Below are positions 46,111 to 58,360 of a stretch of 64,000 nt of DNA, one piece after another. Each line of letters opens with the position of its first letter. The first letter of the stretch is position 1. A model generated the notes under the pieces. It did no database searches and had not been told where the DNA came from. It saw only the letters and a program-made list of their open reading frames with translations. Origin of the DNA: Quercus robur (taxonomy: Eukaryota > Streptophyta > Magnoliopsida > Fagales > Fagaceae). The position numbers and the translations under genes were made by a program. The stretch lies in contig NC_065538.1 in assembly GCF_932294415.1 (NCBI RefSeq), forward strand, positions 11,662,330 to 11,726,329, written 5' to 3'.

Positions 46111-48040
46111 CTCCATTTAGTAGAACTACTAATGAAGATGAGGAAGACTCTGTTTCCATTACTCCATCCGACTTTGATTCTCCCCCTATTGAAAATCCTT
46201 CTGTTTACCAAAATAAATTACGAGTTTTGTCTATTTTGGATGAACACTTTGAGGTTGATTTGGTTTCTTTGTATGATGAATTTATGCTTGCAAAAAACAG
46301 AACCAAAAGAAAATATTTCCAAAATAATTTTGCTCAGTCTGAAAAAGACCGTGTTAAAAGAAAATGGTTGGAAAAGATGAATCAATTGAAAAAACATATT
46401 TTGTTTTTTGATTTTCTTGGAAACCATTATGTTTCAGAAGATGAGGTTTCAAAACAACATTTAAATGTGATAAAGAAATCAAATTTTGTTAAAATAGATA
46501 AAACCATTATTAGGTCTAGTCATCCTCCTCTTGACTCAATTTTGATAACTACTAAGAAAGATGAAGTGACAAAGGAGGAAGTGAAGGCCTCCCCTTTCAA
46601 AATTGCTGATGATAAAACTCTCATTGTTAGTCTTATTGAACAAAACAATTTTACTAATCAATCCTTGCATATTATTGGTCAACAGCTTGACCGTATTGAA
46701 GAAAAAATTGTTGAAAAATATGTTTCTGAAAAATCTGTTCCTGTTAAAACTGAAAAACCTTTGATTGATTTACCCAGTCAAAAAGAAAAAGTTATGTTTA
46801 AAACTTCTCAGCCTAAGACTCTTGAAATTGTTGAAAAAATGCTTTCTGATTTAAAAGTTAAAACTAAGGGTACTTCTACAAGCACTCCAACTGCTCGAAC
46901 TATTTCCAAAAAAGAAATTGTTTCTGAAGAAAATACAGATTCTAATACTGTTTCTTCTATTTCTGCAAAAAGAATCTTTGATGTTGATTTCCCAGAAATT
47001 AAAAGATTTGTTGGAAACTCCAAACCCATGTCTTTTACTAAAAACTGGTATTCAAAACCCACTCCTCCTGATATGCAGTTTGAAGAGAGATTTTTTCAAA
47101 CACAGTTTTCTGTTTCTGCTGATAAGCTTTATGAATGGAATATTGATGGTTTGTCTGAACAAGAAATCATCAATAAAATGAGTCATATGTCTATGGTTGG
47201 TATTGCTTATCAAAATAACCATAATCTTGATCAACCCAAAATTGTTAATTTGCTTGTTACTGGTTTTTCTGGTACTCTTCCTGGATGGTGGGATTCATAC
47301 ATCACTGAAGAATCCAGAGAGTCTATTAAACATGCTGTTAAAAAGAATGATGAAGGCTTGCCTATTTTTGATGAAAGTATTGGTTGTGGTATTCCTAATG
47401 GTGTCAATACCTTGATTTATACTATTCTCAAACACTTTGTTGGTACTCCATCCAATATTTCATCTCGTGTTTCTGATTATTTGAATAATTTGAGTTGTCC
47501 AACTATGTCTGATTACAGATGGTATCAAGATGTTTTTACTTCCAGAGTGATGCTTCGGAAAGATTGTCATAAGCCTTATTGGAAAGAAAAGTTTATTGAC
47601 GGTCTACCTCCTATCTTTGCTCATAAGGTAAAACAAGAGTTAATGGATAAAAATGATTCTATTGATTATGATAATTTAACCTATGGTGATATTTTCAGTA
47701 CTATTAAAAAAATTGGTATCAATATGTGTAATGATGAAAAATGGTTAAAACATCAATTAAAAAATAAAATAAAAGCTAAATATGAAATGGGAAATTTTTG
47801 TGAACAATATGGTTTGCCTCCTATTGCTCCTTCTAGGTAAAAAGGTAAAAAGCATGATAAAAGCCATAAAAAATATAAAAAATACAGAAATAACTTTGTT
47901 AAACCTAATGATTTTTATGCTAAGAAGAAAAATGTTTCTAAAAAACATGTTAAACAGAGATCAAGTAAAGGTAAATGTTTTAACTGTAGTAAACCTGGAC
48001 ACTTCAGCAAAGACTGTAAGGAAAAACCTGGTAAGTTAAA
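46111..48040 (+). pseudogene. Capsid/Gag-like domain with CCHC zinc knuckle, element 1
   Basis: The frame opened by the duplication runs from about 46111 to a TAA at 47838-47840. It has a charged Lys/Glu-rich linker, then a globular part with SFTKNWYSKPTPPDMQFEE, NLLVTGFSGTLPGWWDSY and YWKEKFIDGLPPIFAHKV, typical of the caulimovirid capsid/Gag-like fold with its conserved WW. After the TAA the same frame continues through a basic stretch and a zinc knuckle CFNCSKPGHFSKDC (47976-48016). The TAA replaces a CAA seen in element 2. Confidence 0.75.
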
Positions 48041-49153
48041 AAACAAATTGAACATGCTAAATATTGATGATAAAAAGCAAGAAGAATTATTCAGAATCCT
48101 TGAATCAAACAACTCATCTGATTCTTTGGAAGATGATCTTTCTTCTTCATCTAGATCCTGCTATCAATCTGCTGATGATTCTTCTGATTCTCCTAATATT
48201 AAAATTGATTGTAGAGATTCTTGTTGCAATGTTATAAAAACTATTAATGCTCTCACCAAGAGTGAAGAAGATGAAAAATTAATAATTCAACTAATAAATC
48301 AAATTCAAGACCCTGAACTACAAAAAGAATATTTGGATAGGTTTAAAAAAAAATGATAAGAGATGAAACTAGTAAAAAACCAAAATCTACTATAAGCTTT
48401 GAAGAAACTTTGGAAAGATTTAATAAAAAGAAATCTAAAGAACTAACTGTTAATGATCTCCAACATGAAATTCATATTGTTAAACAAGAGATAAATGAAT
48501 TAAAACATGAATTTAAAAGCATGAAAAGTGAAAACAATAATCTTAAACAAGAATTGATAATGTTAAAAATTGATAAAGATCTTAATAAATCCGATAATAA
48601 ACAAAATAAGCACAATGATGGATATGATTCCAGTCAACAGGCTCTTCTTTTTTATAAAGGTATTCCTGATACTTTCATTGATCCTCAACTTGTTTTTGTT
48701 AATAAAATACTTCCTCCAAAATGGTTTACAAAAGTTAAAATTGTTGTTTCTCCTTATTATCATTTCACTGTTATTGCTATGATTGATTTTGGTGCAGATA
48801 TGAATTGTATCCAAGAAGGATTAATTCCTTCAAAATATTTTGAAAAATCTACTGAAAGATTGGTTTCTGCTAATGGTTCTCAAATGAAAATTAAATATGA
48901 ATTGAATAATGCTCATGTGTGCCATGATAATGTTTATTTTAAGATTCCTTCTTTTCTTGTCAAAAATATGACTGATAAAGTGATTCTTGGTCTGCCATTT
49001 ATTAATGCTTTGTATCCCTTTCTTGTTGAACATGATGAAATTACTACTAATCCATTTGGACAGAAAGTAAAATTCAAATTTGCTTCAAAGTTTGAAATTG
49101 ATATTGATAATTTGTCTTATAAGAAAGATTCTCCCATGAATGAACTTATTTAA
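48041..49153 (+). pseudogene. Coiled coil and retropepsin-like aspartic protease, element 1
   Basis: Ser/Asp-rich linker, then a one-base loss in an A-run at about 48346-48355 that ends one frame and starts the next (ATG 48353). Heptad-rich segment (EIHIVKQEINELKHEFKSMK), then the retropepsin core: DFGAD at 48785-48799 in place of the usual D-S/T-G-A, and the later VILGLPFI, matching the Ile-Leu-Gly motif of retropepsins. TAA at 49151-49153 replaces CAA of element 2. The protease is catalytically doubtful. Confidence 0.7.
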
Positions 49154-51075
49154 GAACTAGTGATGAGTTCTTATCAAAATTTCACTGATGATTTTAAAGG
49201 TAATTTTCATAGTACCAAAATGTTAAATACTATCCATTATCCTAACATTATCAATGATTCTTTGCAGGAATCGAACAATGATGCGTGGATAAATACCACT
49301 AATAAGTGGGATAATAATAATAATATTCATATTTATACCACTAATAAGTGGATTATTATGTAAAAGAAAAATAAGGGAAAAGCTCCTACACAGGACTATT
49401 CTCTAATTGCAATGCATGAAGGTGCATCTTCTAGGATAAAATCCAGCGGATCAACATCCCTTCAGGGATATGTCCCAGCTGAAATGACATATTCCAGTGG
49501 TGATATGATAATTGCTTTATAGGAAGTCTTATCTAGGTCCTTACAATTTCATAATGGAGTCTATAGTGAATTACCAGATTCCATAAAATATATTATTGAT
49601 AATCTCTATACTGCTTTTACCAGAAAGAATCGTTCCTTGTTTGAAACAACCCTCCAAGCTCTCGAAATCCACCTTGTTAATCTTACTGCTCAGAATGAAG
49701 CTTATATAAGCTATGCTAACCTTATTTCAGAAAAAATCCTTACTTCGAAAAATGACCTTATTTCAAACCGTGTTCTAGGAAATGCTATTATTTCAGAAAA
49801 TGAGGCTTTTAGAAGCCATCTTGCTGACCATCCAAATATTCCAATTGATTCTTACATTAGTCAACTCTTTGGCAAAGAGGATATCCATTCAAAGGATAAA
49901 ATAACTATAATGGGCATTGACTATGCTAGATTGAGTCTTAAGACCCAATCTATGATAAGAAGTGCTTTTGCCAACTTGCCATCAGATATACAATCTCATA
50001 TTCTAAGAAGCAAGGCTATGTTTAGGTCTTTCGACCTATGGTTCAAATGTTTTAAGGAGCTTGTCACAGCCACTATTCCTGATCCTGATGAATTGGATGA
50101 AGGTGATAATGTCTTTATTCAGCTTGATTTGGAAGAACACTTTGGGAGTACTCTCAGTGTATATGAAAAGAAACACCCATTTCCTGGCCTTTTGATAAAT
50201 TATGATGATGGTGCAATTGTTGCTAATGATTCAGATGATGATGATGACAGGGACCCTAACTGGCTTTCACAAATGTTTGAATATTGCTTTATCAGATCTA
50301 TAAAATTAAGAAGCCATTATCAAGCCAGCCAACTCCCAGAAATTATTCAGGATGCTATTAAAGAACTTAACAGTCTTTTTGCTTCCATCAGGTGTTGGAG
50401 TACGTTGCTTCCATGGGAAAGAGATAACTGGATGAACGTCCAGCCTTCAAAGCATCTCATTCTCATTAATGGTCACACTCACCAAGGACCATGGTTTGAA
50501 GGAAATTCTCAATTATCTTTTGATAATCCTCGTGGTCTTGCAAAATGTTGGAGAAATTATTTTAATAACCAGATTATTAATGTTGCTCAAAATTTATGGA
50601 AAAATTATCATCTCATGGGATGCACAGATAGGATTTCTGTCTTTGGTCCCAGACCATATTCTGATGGCATTGCTCATTTGTGAATTGTTGATCATTGTAA
50701 TCCAAGGAGTCTTCTCATCCCAAGTAAAACTCTAACATTTGAGCCAATTTTATATTGTGGATTCTGTAACCAATACGCTATTTACCATTAGCATGCATGT
50801 GATTCTCTACAAGGTCATTTTGATCCTTTTGATGGTTATCCATTCGATGCTCCCTCTACTGATTGATGAGGTCACTACTGTTACAAGACTGGTGCTAATT
50901 TCTTTGCCCGACTTGTGCAAAAGCCAAAATATTTTATTATCCTTCAAATATGTTGCGAAAAATCCGGAACTGATTCATGATACTCCGGATTCTATGGAGG
51001 ATTTTGATTCTCCCATTTTTCTAGCCTACACAACGGCCAAAACTATTACAATATTCAAAATGCGTCTGAAAAGCC
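49154..51075 (+). pseudogene. Unrecognised X domain downstream of the protease, element 1
   Basis: This takes the place where RT-RNase H would follow. 49154-49636 has three more stops. From 49637 to 50683 the frame is open for 348 codons: helical N-terminal part, DYARLSLKTQSMIRSAFANL, an acidic Asp-run, DPNWLSQMFEYCFIRSIKL, then WERDNWMNVQPSKHLILING and ISVFGPRPY. After a TGA it continues toward a CGFC pair (50756-50767). I do not recognise the family. It is neither RT, RNase H, integrase nor a clear translational transactivator. Confidence 0.65.
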
Positions 51076-51094
51076 ACAAGCCATGATGATATAT

Positions 51095-51109
51095 GATGAG
51101 ATGAGAAGA
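51095..51109 (+). other. Polypurine-like tract before the terminal repeat
   Basis: A purine-rich stretch (GATGAGATGAGAAGA, one T in each half) immediately precedes TGCATCTGAC. The same arrangement is seen in element 2 (GAAGAGACGAGAAGA then TGCATCTGAC). This is where plus-strand priming would occur. Confidence 0.5.
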
Positions 51110-51913
51110 TGCATCTGACAAAGGCTTCATTTATGCCAACAAAAATATCACATTGAAGTCTTTTAAGAAAAGAAGTGAGAATCTACATACATGGTGGCAT
51201 GCATGATATTCCTTTTGCCCTTTTGCCATGCTTCTCCTAACAATGTTGGACCAAGTAAAAGACAAAAAGATTCAGAAGTTTTTAATTCAAAAAATGGAAA
51301 AAACACTATTAATTTTTACTGTTCACGGATTACTGTTCACAGATTATTGTTACTGACACTGTTCACTTTTACTGTTTATGATACTGTTCACTCCGAAATT
51401 TTGCCTACTTAAGGGGGGTTGTCCCTTAAATTTCAGGGTTTTTTCAAGTCAAGTTTTAGTTCTGATTTCTCTTCCCTTAGAACTAGCCTTCTTAGAGATA
51501 GAACTCACCCTACTTCCACTACTACTACCTTGTTCATCCTTGTTCACTACAAACTTTGTAATCTTACAAATCTTGTAACTAGGACTAGTTCAAGCTTTGT
51601 AACTGTTAACCTGTAACTGTTGAGATCTTGTATTCACTATTACTACTGTAAGTGTTTATCCTACTTTCAATAACAGGTATTTTCAATTAGTTTTATGTTC
51701 ATTATTCTACTTGTTGCTACCGCCACCTTAGACGGATTACAGCCATAACGGACGGTCCTAAATTGCTTTCATTTACTTTGAACTATTGTTCTCACTTACT
51801 TTGAGTTATTTTCATATATACTTGCTAGTTCTACCGCCTTATAATTGTTCTTACTTTCAAGATTATTGTTCTTACTTTCAGGTTATTTACTTTTTAAGTT
51901 ACTTACATTATTT
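51110..51913 (+). repeat. 3' terminal repeat of element 1 (truncated)
   Basis: Homologous to 59264-60125 and 52107-52926. Starts TGCATCTGACAAAGGC. It contains several ACTGTTCAC copies, a TATA-like CTACTTAAG at 51405-51413 and a T/C-rich leader. It stops at ACTTACATTATTT, about 75 bases short of the full end, where it meets an inverted capsid fragment. Confidence 0.75.
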
Positions 51914-52106
51914 GATAGGCAATACCAACCATAGACATGTGACTCATTTTATTGATGATTTCTTGTTCAGACAAACCATCAATATTCCATTCATAAAGCT
52001 TATCAGCAGAAACAGAAAACTGTGTTTGAAAAGATCTCTCTTCAAACTGCATATCAGGAGGAGTGGGTTTTGAATACCAGTTTTTAGTAAAAGACATGGG
52101 TTTGGA
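51914..52106 (-). pseudogene. Capsid-domain fragment between the two elements
   Basis: A 193-bp minus-strand piece equal to about 47020-47210 of element 1 (SFTKNWYSKPTPPDMQFEE through NKMSHMSMVGIAYQ). Both ends fall inside element sequence, joined to terminal repeats pointing toward it from each side. It forms the spacer of the large inverted repeat. Confidence 0.8.
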
Positions 52107-52926
52107 AGGGGATGCACAGTTGATGGGAAGAGACAGAAGTACAGTAATATTGTAAAGAAAATAATGTAAGTAACTTGAAAAGTAAATAACTTGAAAGTAA
52201 GAACAATAATTTTGAAAGTAAGAGCAATTATAAGGCGGTAGAACCAGCCAATATATGTGAAAATAACTCAAAGTAAATGAGAACAATAGTTCAAAGTAAA
52301 TGAAAGCAATTTAGAACCGTCCAGTATGGCGATAATCCGTTCAAGGTGGCGGTAGCAACAAGCAAAGTAATGAACATAGAACTGAAAATACTTGTTATTA
52401 AAAGTAGGATAAACACTTACAGTAGTGGTAGTGAATACAAGATCTCAACAGTATAAGTTAACAGTTACAAAACTTGAACTAGTCCTAGTTACAAGGTTTG
52501 TAGGATTACAAAGTTTGTAGTGAACAAGGATGAACAAGGTAGTAGTAGTGGAAGTAGGGTGAGTTCTCTCTCTAAGAAGGCTAGTTCTAAGGGAAGAGAA
52601 ATCAGAACTAAAACTTGACTTGAAAAACCCTGAAATTTAAGGGAAAACCCCCCCTTAAATAGGGAAAATTTCGGAATGAACAGTGTCATGAACAGTGTCA
52701 GTGAACAGTAATCCGTGAATAGTATTTTTTCCACTTTTTGAATTAAAAACTTCTGAACTTTTTGTCTTTTACTTGGTCCAACATTGTCAGGAGAAGCATG
52801 GCAAAAGGGCAAAAGGAACATCATGCATGCCACCATGTACGTGGATTCTCACTTCTTTTCTTAAAAGACTTCAATGTGATTTTTTTTTTTTTTTTTTTGG
52901 CATAAATGAAGCCTTTGTCAGATGCA
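52107..52926 (-). repeat. 3' terminal repeat of element 2
   Basis: 820 bp, reverse complement of the repeat at 51110-51913. TATA-like CTATTTAAG (minus) at about 52654-52662. Interrupted by a ~20-T run at 52880-52898. Its inner end abuts the capsid fragment. Confidence 0.75.
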
Positions 52927-52949
52927 TCTTCTCGTCTCTTCATATATCA

Positions 52950-54410
52950 TCATGGCTTGTGGCTTTCGAGACACATTTTGAATATTGTAATAGTTTTGAC
53001 CATTGTGCAGGCTAGACAAATAGGGGAATCAAAATCTTCCGCAGAATTTGGAGTATCATGAATCAATTCTGGATTTTCTGAAACATGTTTGAAGGACAAT
53101 AAAATATTTTGGCTTTTGTGCAAGCCAGACAAATGAAATAGCACCAGTCTTGCAATAGTAGTAACCTCAGGAATAAACTCATCAATCAGTGGAAGTAGCA
53201 TCTGATGGGTAGTCATCATAAGGTTCCCATGGAGGATCATCATTACATTCATGCTCATGATAGAGAACATATTGGTTACAAAATCCACAGTATAAAAGTG
53301 GCTCAAACTCTGGAGTTTTTCCTGGAGTGAGAAAACTTCTTGGATTACAGTGATCTTGTTATCCGCAAATGAGGAATGGCATTAGCATAAGGTCTCGGAC
53401 CAAAAACAGAAATTCTATCTGAATTCCCCATAAAGTGATAATTCTTCCATAAATTTTGAGCAACCCCACGAATTTGATTGTTAAAATAATTACTCCAGCA
53501 GTCTACAAGAGCCCAAGGATTTTTAAAGGATAAATAAGAGTCTCCTTCATACCATTGCCCTTGGTGCGTGTATCCATTAATGAGAATGAGATGTTTTGAG
53601 GGCTGGACATTCATCCAGTTATCTCTTTCCCATTGAGGCAAAGTGCTCCAGCATCTGATCGAAACAAAAGGACTTTCAAATTTTTTAATAGCAGTCTAAA
53701 TGATTTGTGGGAGCTGGCTGGTTTGGTCATGGCTTGTTAGTCTTATAAGCCTAATAAAGCCATACTCAAACATTTGGGAGAGCCAGTTAGGACTCCTCTT
53801 AACATCATCTGAACCATCATCATAATTGACTAGAAGGCCGGGAAATGGGTGTTTCTTTTCATCTACTCTGAAACTACTCCCAAAGTGTTCTTTCCAATCA
53901 GCTTGTTGAAGAATGTCACTAAAATCATCTGAATTAGCAGGATCAGGAATAACAATTGTAATAAGTATCTTGAAATGTTCAAACCATAAGTCAGAAGACT
54001 TAAACATAGCCTTGCTTTCTAGAATACGAGATTGTATGTTTGTTGGCAAGTTGGCAATAGCACTTTTCAACAAAGATTGGATCCTAAGACTCAATCTTGC
54101 CTAATCAGTGCCCATAATAGTCTTTTTATCCATTGAATGGATGTCCTCTTTGCCAAAGAGTTGACTAGTATTGGGTTCATCTGTGATATTTGGGTGGTTA
54201 ACAGGATGGCTTTCAAAAGCCTCAATTTTTGAAACAATGTCATTTTTGAAGCAAAGTTATTTTCTAAAACAAGATCATTTTCTGAAATAGGGTTAACTTG
54301 GTGGCTCACATAAGCTTCATTTTGAGCAATAAGGTTAACAAGATGGATTTCAAGGCTTTTGAGGGTTTTTTGGAAAAGATCATGGTGGTTTCTAATAAAA
54401 GCAAATTAAA
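52950..54410 (-). pseudogene. X domain, element 2
   Basis: Same domain as 49154-51075. Fragments: 54309-54091 with a frameshift, 54094-53696 open, 53641-53345 open, then a C-terminal part. It keeps KEDIHSMDKKTIMG, SNWLSQ-like PNWLSQMFEYGFIRL and WERDNWMNVQPSKHLILING. The C-terminal part has a CGFC pair (about 53279-53293) followed by an H-E-H-E-C cluster, so it may bind zinc. Stops include one before 53696 and one near 54107. Confidence 0.65.
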
Positions 54411-55395
54411 GGCTATCAAGGATGAATTTAATAGAATTTGGTAATTCTGAACAGGTTCCATTGTGGAATTGTAAATTTCTTGACAAAACTTCTTTTAAAG
54501 CAATTAGCATATCACCATTGGAATATGTCACCATTGCTGGGACATCTCCTTGAAGGGATGTTGATCCACTGCGTTTTACCCCAGAAGATGCGCCTTCATG
54601 CATTTTAAAAGGTTGTCCCACTGGGAACCCTTTATTTTGAGAATAGTCTTGTATAGGAACTTTTCCCTTGTTTTTCTTCTCCATAATAATCCACTTACTA
54701 GTGGTATAAATATGAATATTATTATTATTAGTATCCCACTTATTAGTGGTGTTTATCCGCGCATCATTATCCGATTCCTGCAAAGAATCATTGATAATGT
54801 TAGGATAATGGATAGTATTTAACATTTTGGTACTATGAAAATTACCTTTAAAATCATCAGTGAAATATTGGTAAGAACTCATCACTAGTTCTTGAATAAG
54901 TTCACTCATGGGAGAATCTTTTTTATAAGACAGATTATTAATATCAATTTCAAACTTTGAAGCAAATTTGAATTTTACTTTCTGTCCAGATGGATCAGTA
55001 GTAATTCCATCATGTTCAACAAGAAAGGGATACAAAGCATTAATAAATGGCAGACCAAGAATCACTTTATCAGTCATATTTTTGACAAGAATAGAAGGAA
55101 TCTTGAACAAGCATTATCATGGCACACATGAGCATTATTCAATTCATACTTAATTTTCATTTGAGAACCATTAGCAGAAACCAATCTTTCTGTAGATTTT
55201 TCAAAATATTTTGAAAGAATTAATCCTTCTTGGATATAGTTCATATCTGCACTAGAATCAATCATAGCAATAACAGTGAAATGATAATCAGGAGAAATAA
55301 CAATTTTAACTTTTGTAAACCATTTTGGAGGAAGTATTTTATTAACAAAAGCAAGTTGAGGATAAATGCAAGTATCAGGAATACCTTTATCAGAA
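54411..55395 (-). pseudogene. Retropepsin-like protease and downstream linker, element 2
   Basis: Active-site motif reads DSSAD (about 55247-55261), with the Gly changed, whereas element 1 has Phe at the second position. VILGLPFI follows in a shifted frame. After the protease the frame runs without RT motifs through a TNKW/TSKW-containing linker (54406-55110) straight toward X, ending in TAA at 54406-54408. Confidence 0.7.
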
Positions 55396-58360
55396 AGAAG
55401 AGCCTATTGACTGGATTCATCTCCATCGTTGTGCTCATTTTGTTTATCTTGTTCATTATCGGATTTATCTTTATCAATTTTTAACATTATCAATTCTTGT
55501 TTGAGATTATTGTTGTCACTTTTCATGCTTTTAAATTCATGTCTTAGTTCATCCATCTCTTGTTTAACAATATTAATTTCATGTTGGAGATCATTAATAG
55601 TTAGTTCTTTAAATTTCTTTTTATTAAATCTTTCTAAAGTTTCTTCAAAGCTTATAGTAGATTTTGGTTTTTTACTAGTTTCATCTTTTATCAAATTTTT
55701 CTTAAACCTATCCAAATATTCTTTTTGTAGTTCAAGGTTTTGAATTTGATTTATTAGTTGAATTATTATTGTTTCATCTTCTTCACTCTTGGTGAGAGCA
55801 TTAATAATTTTTATAACATTGCAACAAGAATCTTTACAACCAATTTTAATATTAGGAGAATTAGAAGAATCATCAGCAGATTGATAGTAAGAATCAGATG
55901 AAGAAGAATTCCAAAGAATCAGACGAGTTGTTTGATTCAAGGATTCTGAATAACTCTTCTTGCCCTTTATCATCAATATTTAGCATGTTAAATTTGTTTT
56001 TCAACTTATCGGGTTTTTCTTTACAATCTTTACTGAAGTGTCCAGATTTACCACAGTTAAAACATTTACCTTTACCTGATCTTTGTTTAACATATTTTTT
56101 AGAAACATTTTTCTTAGCATAAAATTCATTAGGTTTAATAAAGTTATTTCTGTGTTTTTTTATATTTTTTATGGCTTTTATCATCTTTTTTACTTTTTTG
56201 CCTAGAAGGAGCAATAGGAGGCAAACCATATTGTTCACAGAAATTTCTCATTTCATATTTAGCTTTTCTTTTATTCTTTAATTGGTGTTTTAGCAATTTT
56301 TCATCATTACACATATTGATACCAAGTTTTTTAATAGTACTGAAAATATCACCATAAGTCAAATTATCATAATTAATAGAATCATTTTTACTCATTAATT
56401 CTTGTTTTACCTTATGAGCAAAGATAGGAGGCAAACCATCAATAAACTTTTCTTTCCAATAAGGCTTATGACAATCTTTCCGGAGCATCACTCTGGAAGT
56501 AAAAACATCTTGATATCATCTGTAATCAGACATAGTAGGACAACTCAAATTATTCAAATAATTAGAAACACGAGATGAAATATTGGATGGAGTACTAACA
56601 AAATGTTTGAGAATAGTATAGATCAAGGTATTAACACCATCAGGAATACCACGACCAATACTTTCATCAAAAATAGGCAAACCTTCATCATTCTTTTTAA
56701 CAGCATGTTTAATAGACTCTCTGGTTTCTTCAGTGATGTATGAATCCCACCATCCAGGAAGAGTACCAGAAAAACCAGTAACAAATGGATTAACTATTTC
56801 AGGTTGATCAAGATCATGATTATTTTGATAAGCAATACCAACCATAGACATGTGACTCATTTTATTGATGATTTCTTGTTCAGGCAAACTGTCAATATTC
56901 CATTCATAAAGCTTATCAGTAGAAACAGAAAACTATGTTTGAAAATATCTCTCTTCAAACTGCATATTAGGAGGAGTGGGTTTTGAATACCAGTTTTTAG
57001 TAAAAGACATGGGTTTGGAGTTTCCAACAAATCTTTTAATTTCTGGGAAATCGTTATAAAAGATTCTTTTTGCAGAAATAGAAGAAACAGTATCAGAACT
57101 GTATTTTCTTCAGAAACAACTTCTTTTTTGGAAATAGTTCGAGCAGTTGGAGTACTTGTAAAAGTACCCTTCGTTTTAACTTTTAAATTTGAAAGCATTT
57201 TTTCAACAATTTCAAGAGTCTTAGACTGAGAAGTTTTAAACATAACTTTTTCTCTTTGACTGGGTAAATCAATCAAAGGTTTCTCAATTTTAACAGGAAC
57301 ATATTTTTCAGAAACAGGTTTTTCAACAATTTTTTCTTCAATATGGTCAAGCTGTTGACCAATAATATGCAAGGATTGATTAGTAAAATTGTTTTGTTCA
57401 ATAAGACTAACAATGAGAGTTTTATCATCAGCAATTTTGAAAGGGGAGGCCTTCACTTCCTCTTTTGTCACTTCATCTTTCTTAGTAGTTATCAAAATTG
57501 AGTCAAGAGGAGGATGACTAGACCTAATAATGGTTTTATCAATTTTAAAAAAATTTGATTTCTTTATCACATTTAAATGTTGTTTTGAAACCTCATTTTC
57601 TGAAACATAATGGTTTTCAAGAAAATCAAAAAACAAAATATGTTTTTTCAATTGATTCATCTTTTCCAACCATTTTCTTTTAACACGGTCTTTTTTAGAC
57701 TGAGCAAAATTATTTTGGAAATATTTTCTTTTGGTTCTGTTTTTTGCAAGCATAAATTCATCATACAAAGAAACCAAATCAACTTCAAAGGGTTCATTCA
57801 AAATAGTCAAAACTCGTAATTGATTTTGATAAACAGGAGGATTTTGAATAGAGGGAGAATCAAAGTCAGATGGAGTAACAAAAACAGAGTCTTCTTCATC
57901 ATTAACAGCAACATTGTCATAAGGAGAGGAAGATTCAGCTTTAGTAGAATAGAAAGGAGTGCTAACTTGTGAATTACCACTGGAAACTCCTTTTAGCTTT
58001 AAATCAGAGGATTTTTCCAAATTCTTTTTCAAAAAATCATTGATCTCACGATCTCTTTTTGAAATACTTTCAGATCTAGCAAAGGAATGTCTTCTTTCGT
58101 TGATCCTCAAAGGTGAATTGTTTTGAAAACTTATTTTAACAGTACCATTAAGATATTGTTGGATATGAGTAAGATCAAGTTCATCAAAAACAGGTTTAGC
58201 AGTAGAGGTTTCTTGTTCCAACAACCAATCATTAGGAAGTTTAACATCTTGCCATTGAATCATTTTTGGAACTTGAATTTTAGCATCAGGAGTTGAACAT
58301 TGAATTAACATGGTTTTACCCGAAGGTTCTCTAGGAATCATAGCACAAGGATTCATTTAT
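55396..58360 (-). pseudogene. Capsid-like domain, CCHC knuckle and coiled coil, element 2
   Basis: 58356-56857 holds the end of the movement protein, the charged linker and the start of the capsid domain, with a one-base loss near 57095. 56887-56516 and 56491-56144 hold the capsid core, separated by TGA replacing a Trp codon. 56238-55894 has the knuckle CFNCGKSGHFSKDC. 55976-55404 has the Ser-rich linker and heptads ending at TAG. The breaks differ from those of element 1. Confidence 0.7.

Larger units (their letters stand above)
44564..51913 (+). mobile_element. RT-less viral-type retroelement 1 (movement protein, capsid, protease, X)
   Basis: Order on the + strand: terminal-repeat remnant (44564-44735), primer site (44745-44757), movement protein, capsid-like domain, CCHC knuckle, coiled coil, retropepsin, X domain, purine-rich tract and terminal repeat (51110-51913). 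The gene order up to the protease is that of Caulimoviridae polyproteins. No reverse transcriptase or RNase H motif was found between protease and X or elsewhere. Unit length primer to primer is about 7.2 kb, close to caulimovirid genomes. It is broken by several stops and frameshifts. Confidence 0.75.

Noticed and set aside
51300-51395. ACTGTTCAC motifs shared by the viral-type terminal repeats and the Tourist-like MITEs
   Set aside because: Short motif with different surroundings and spacing; not enough to claim common origin.
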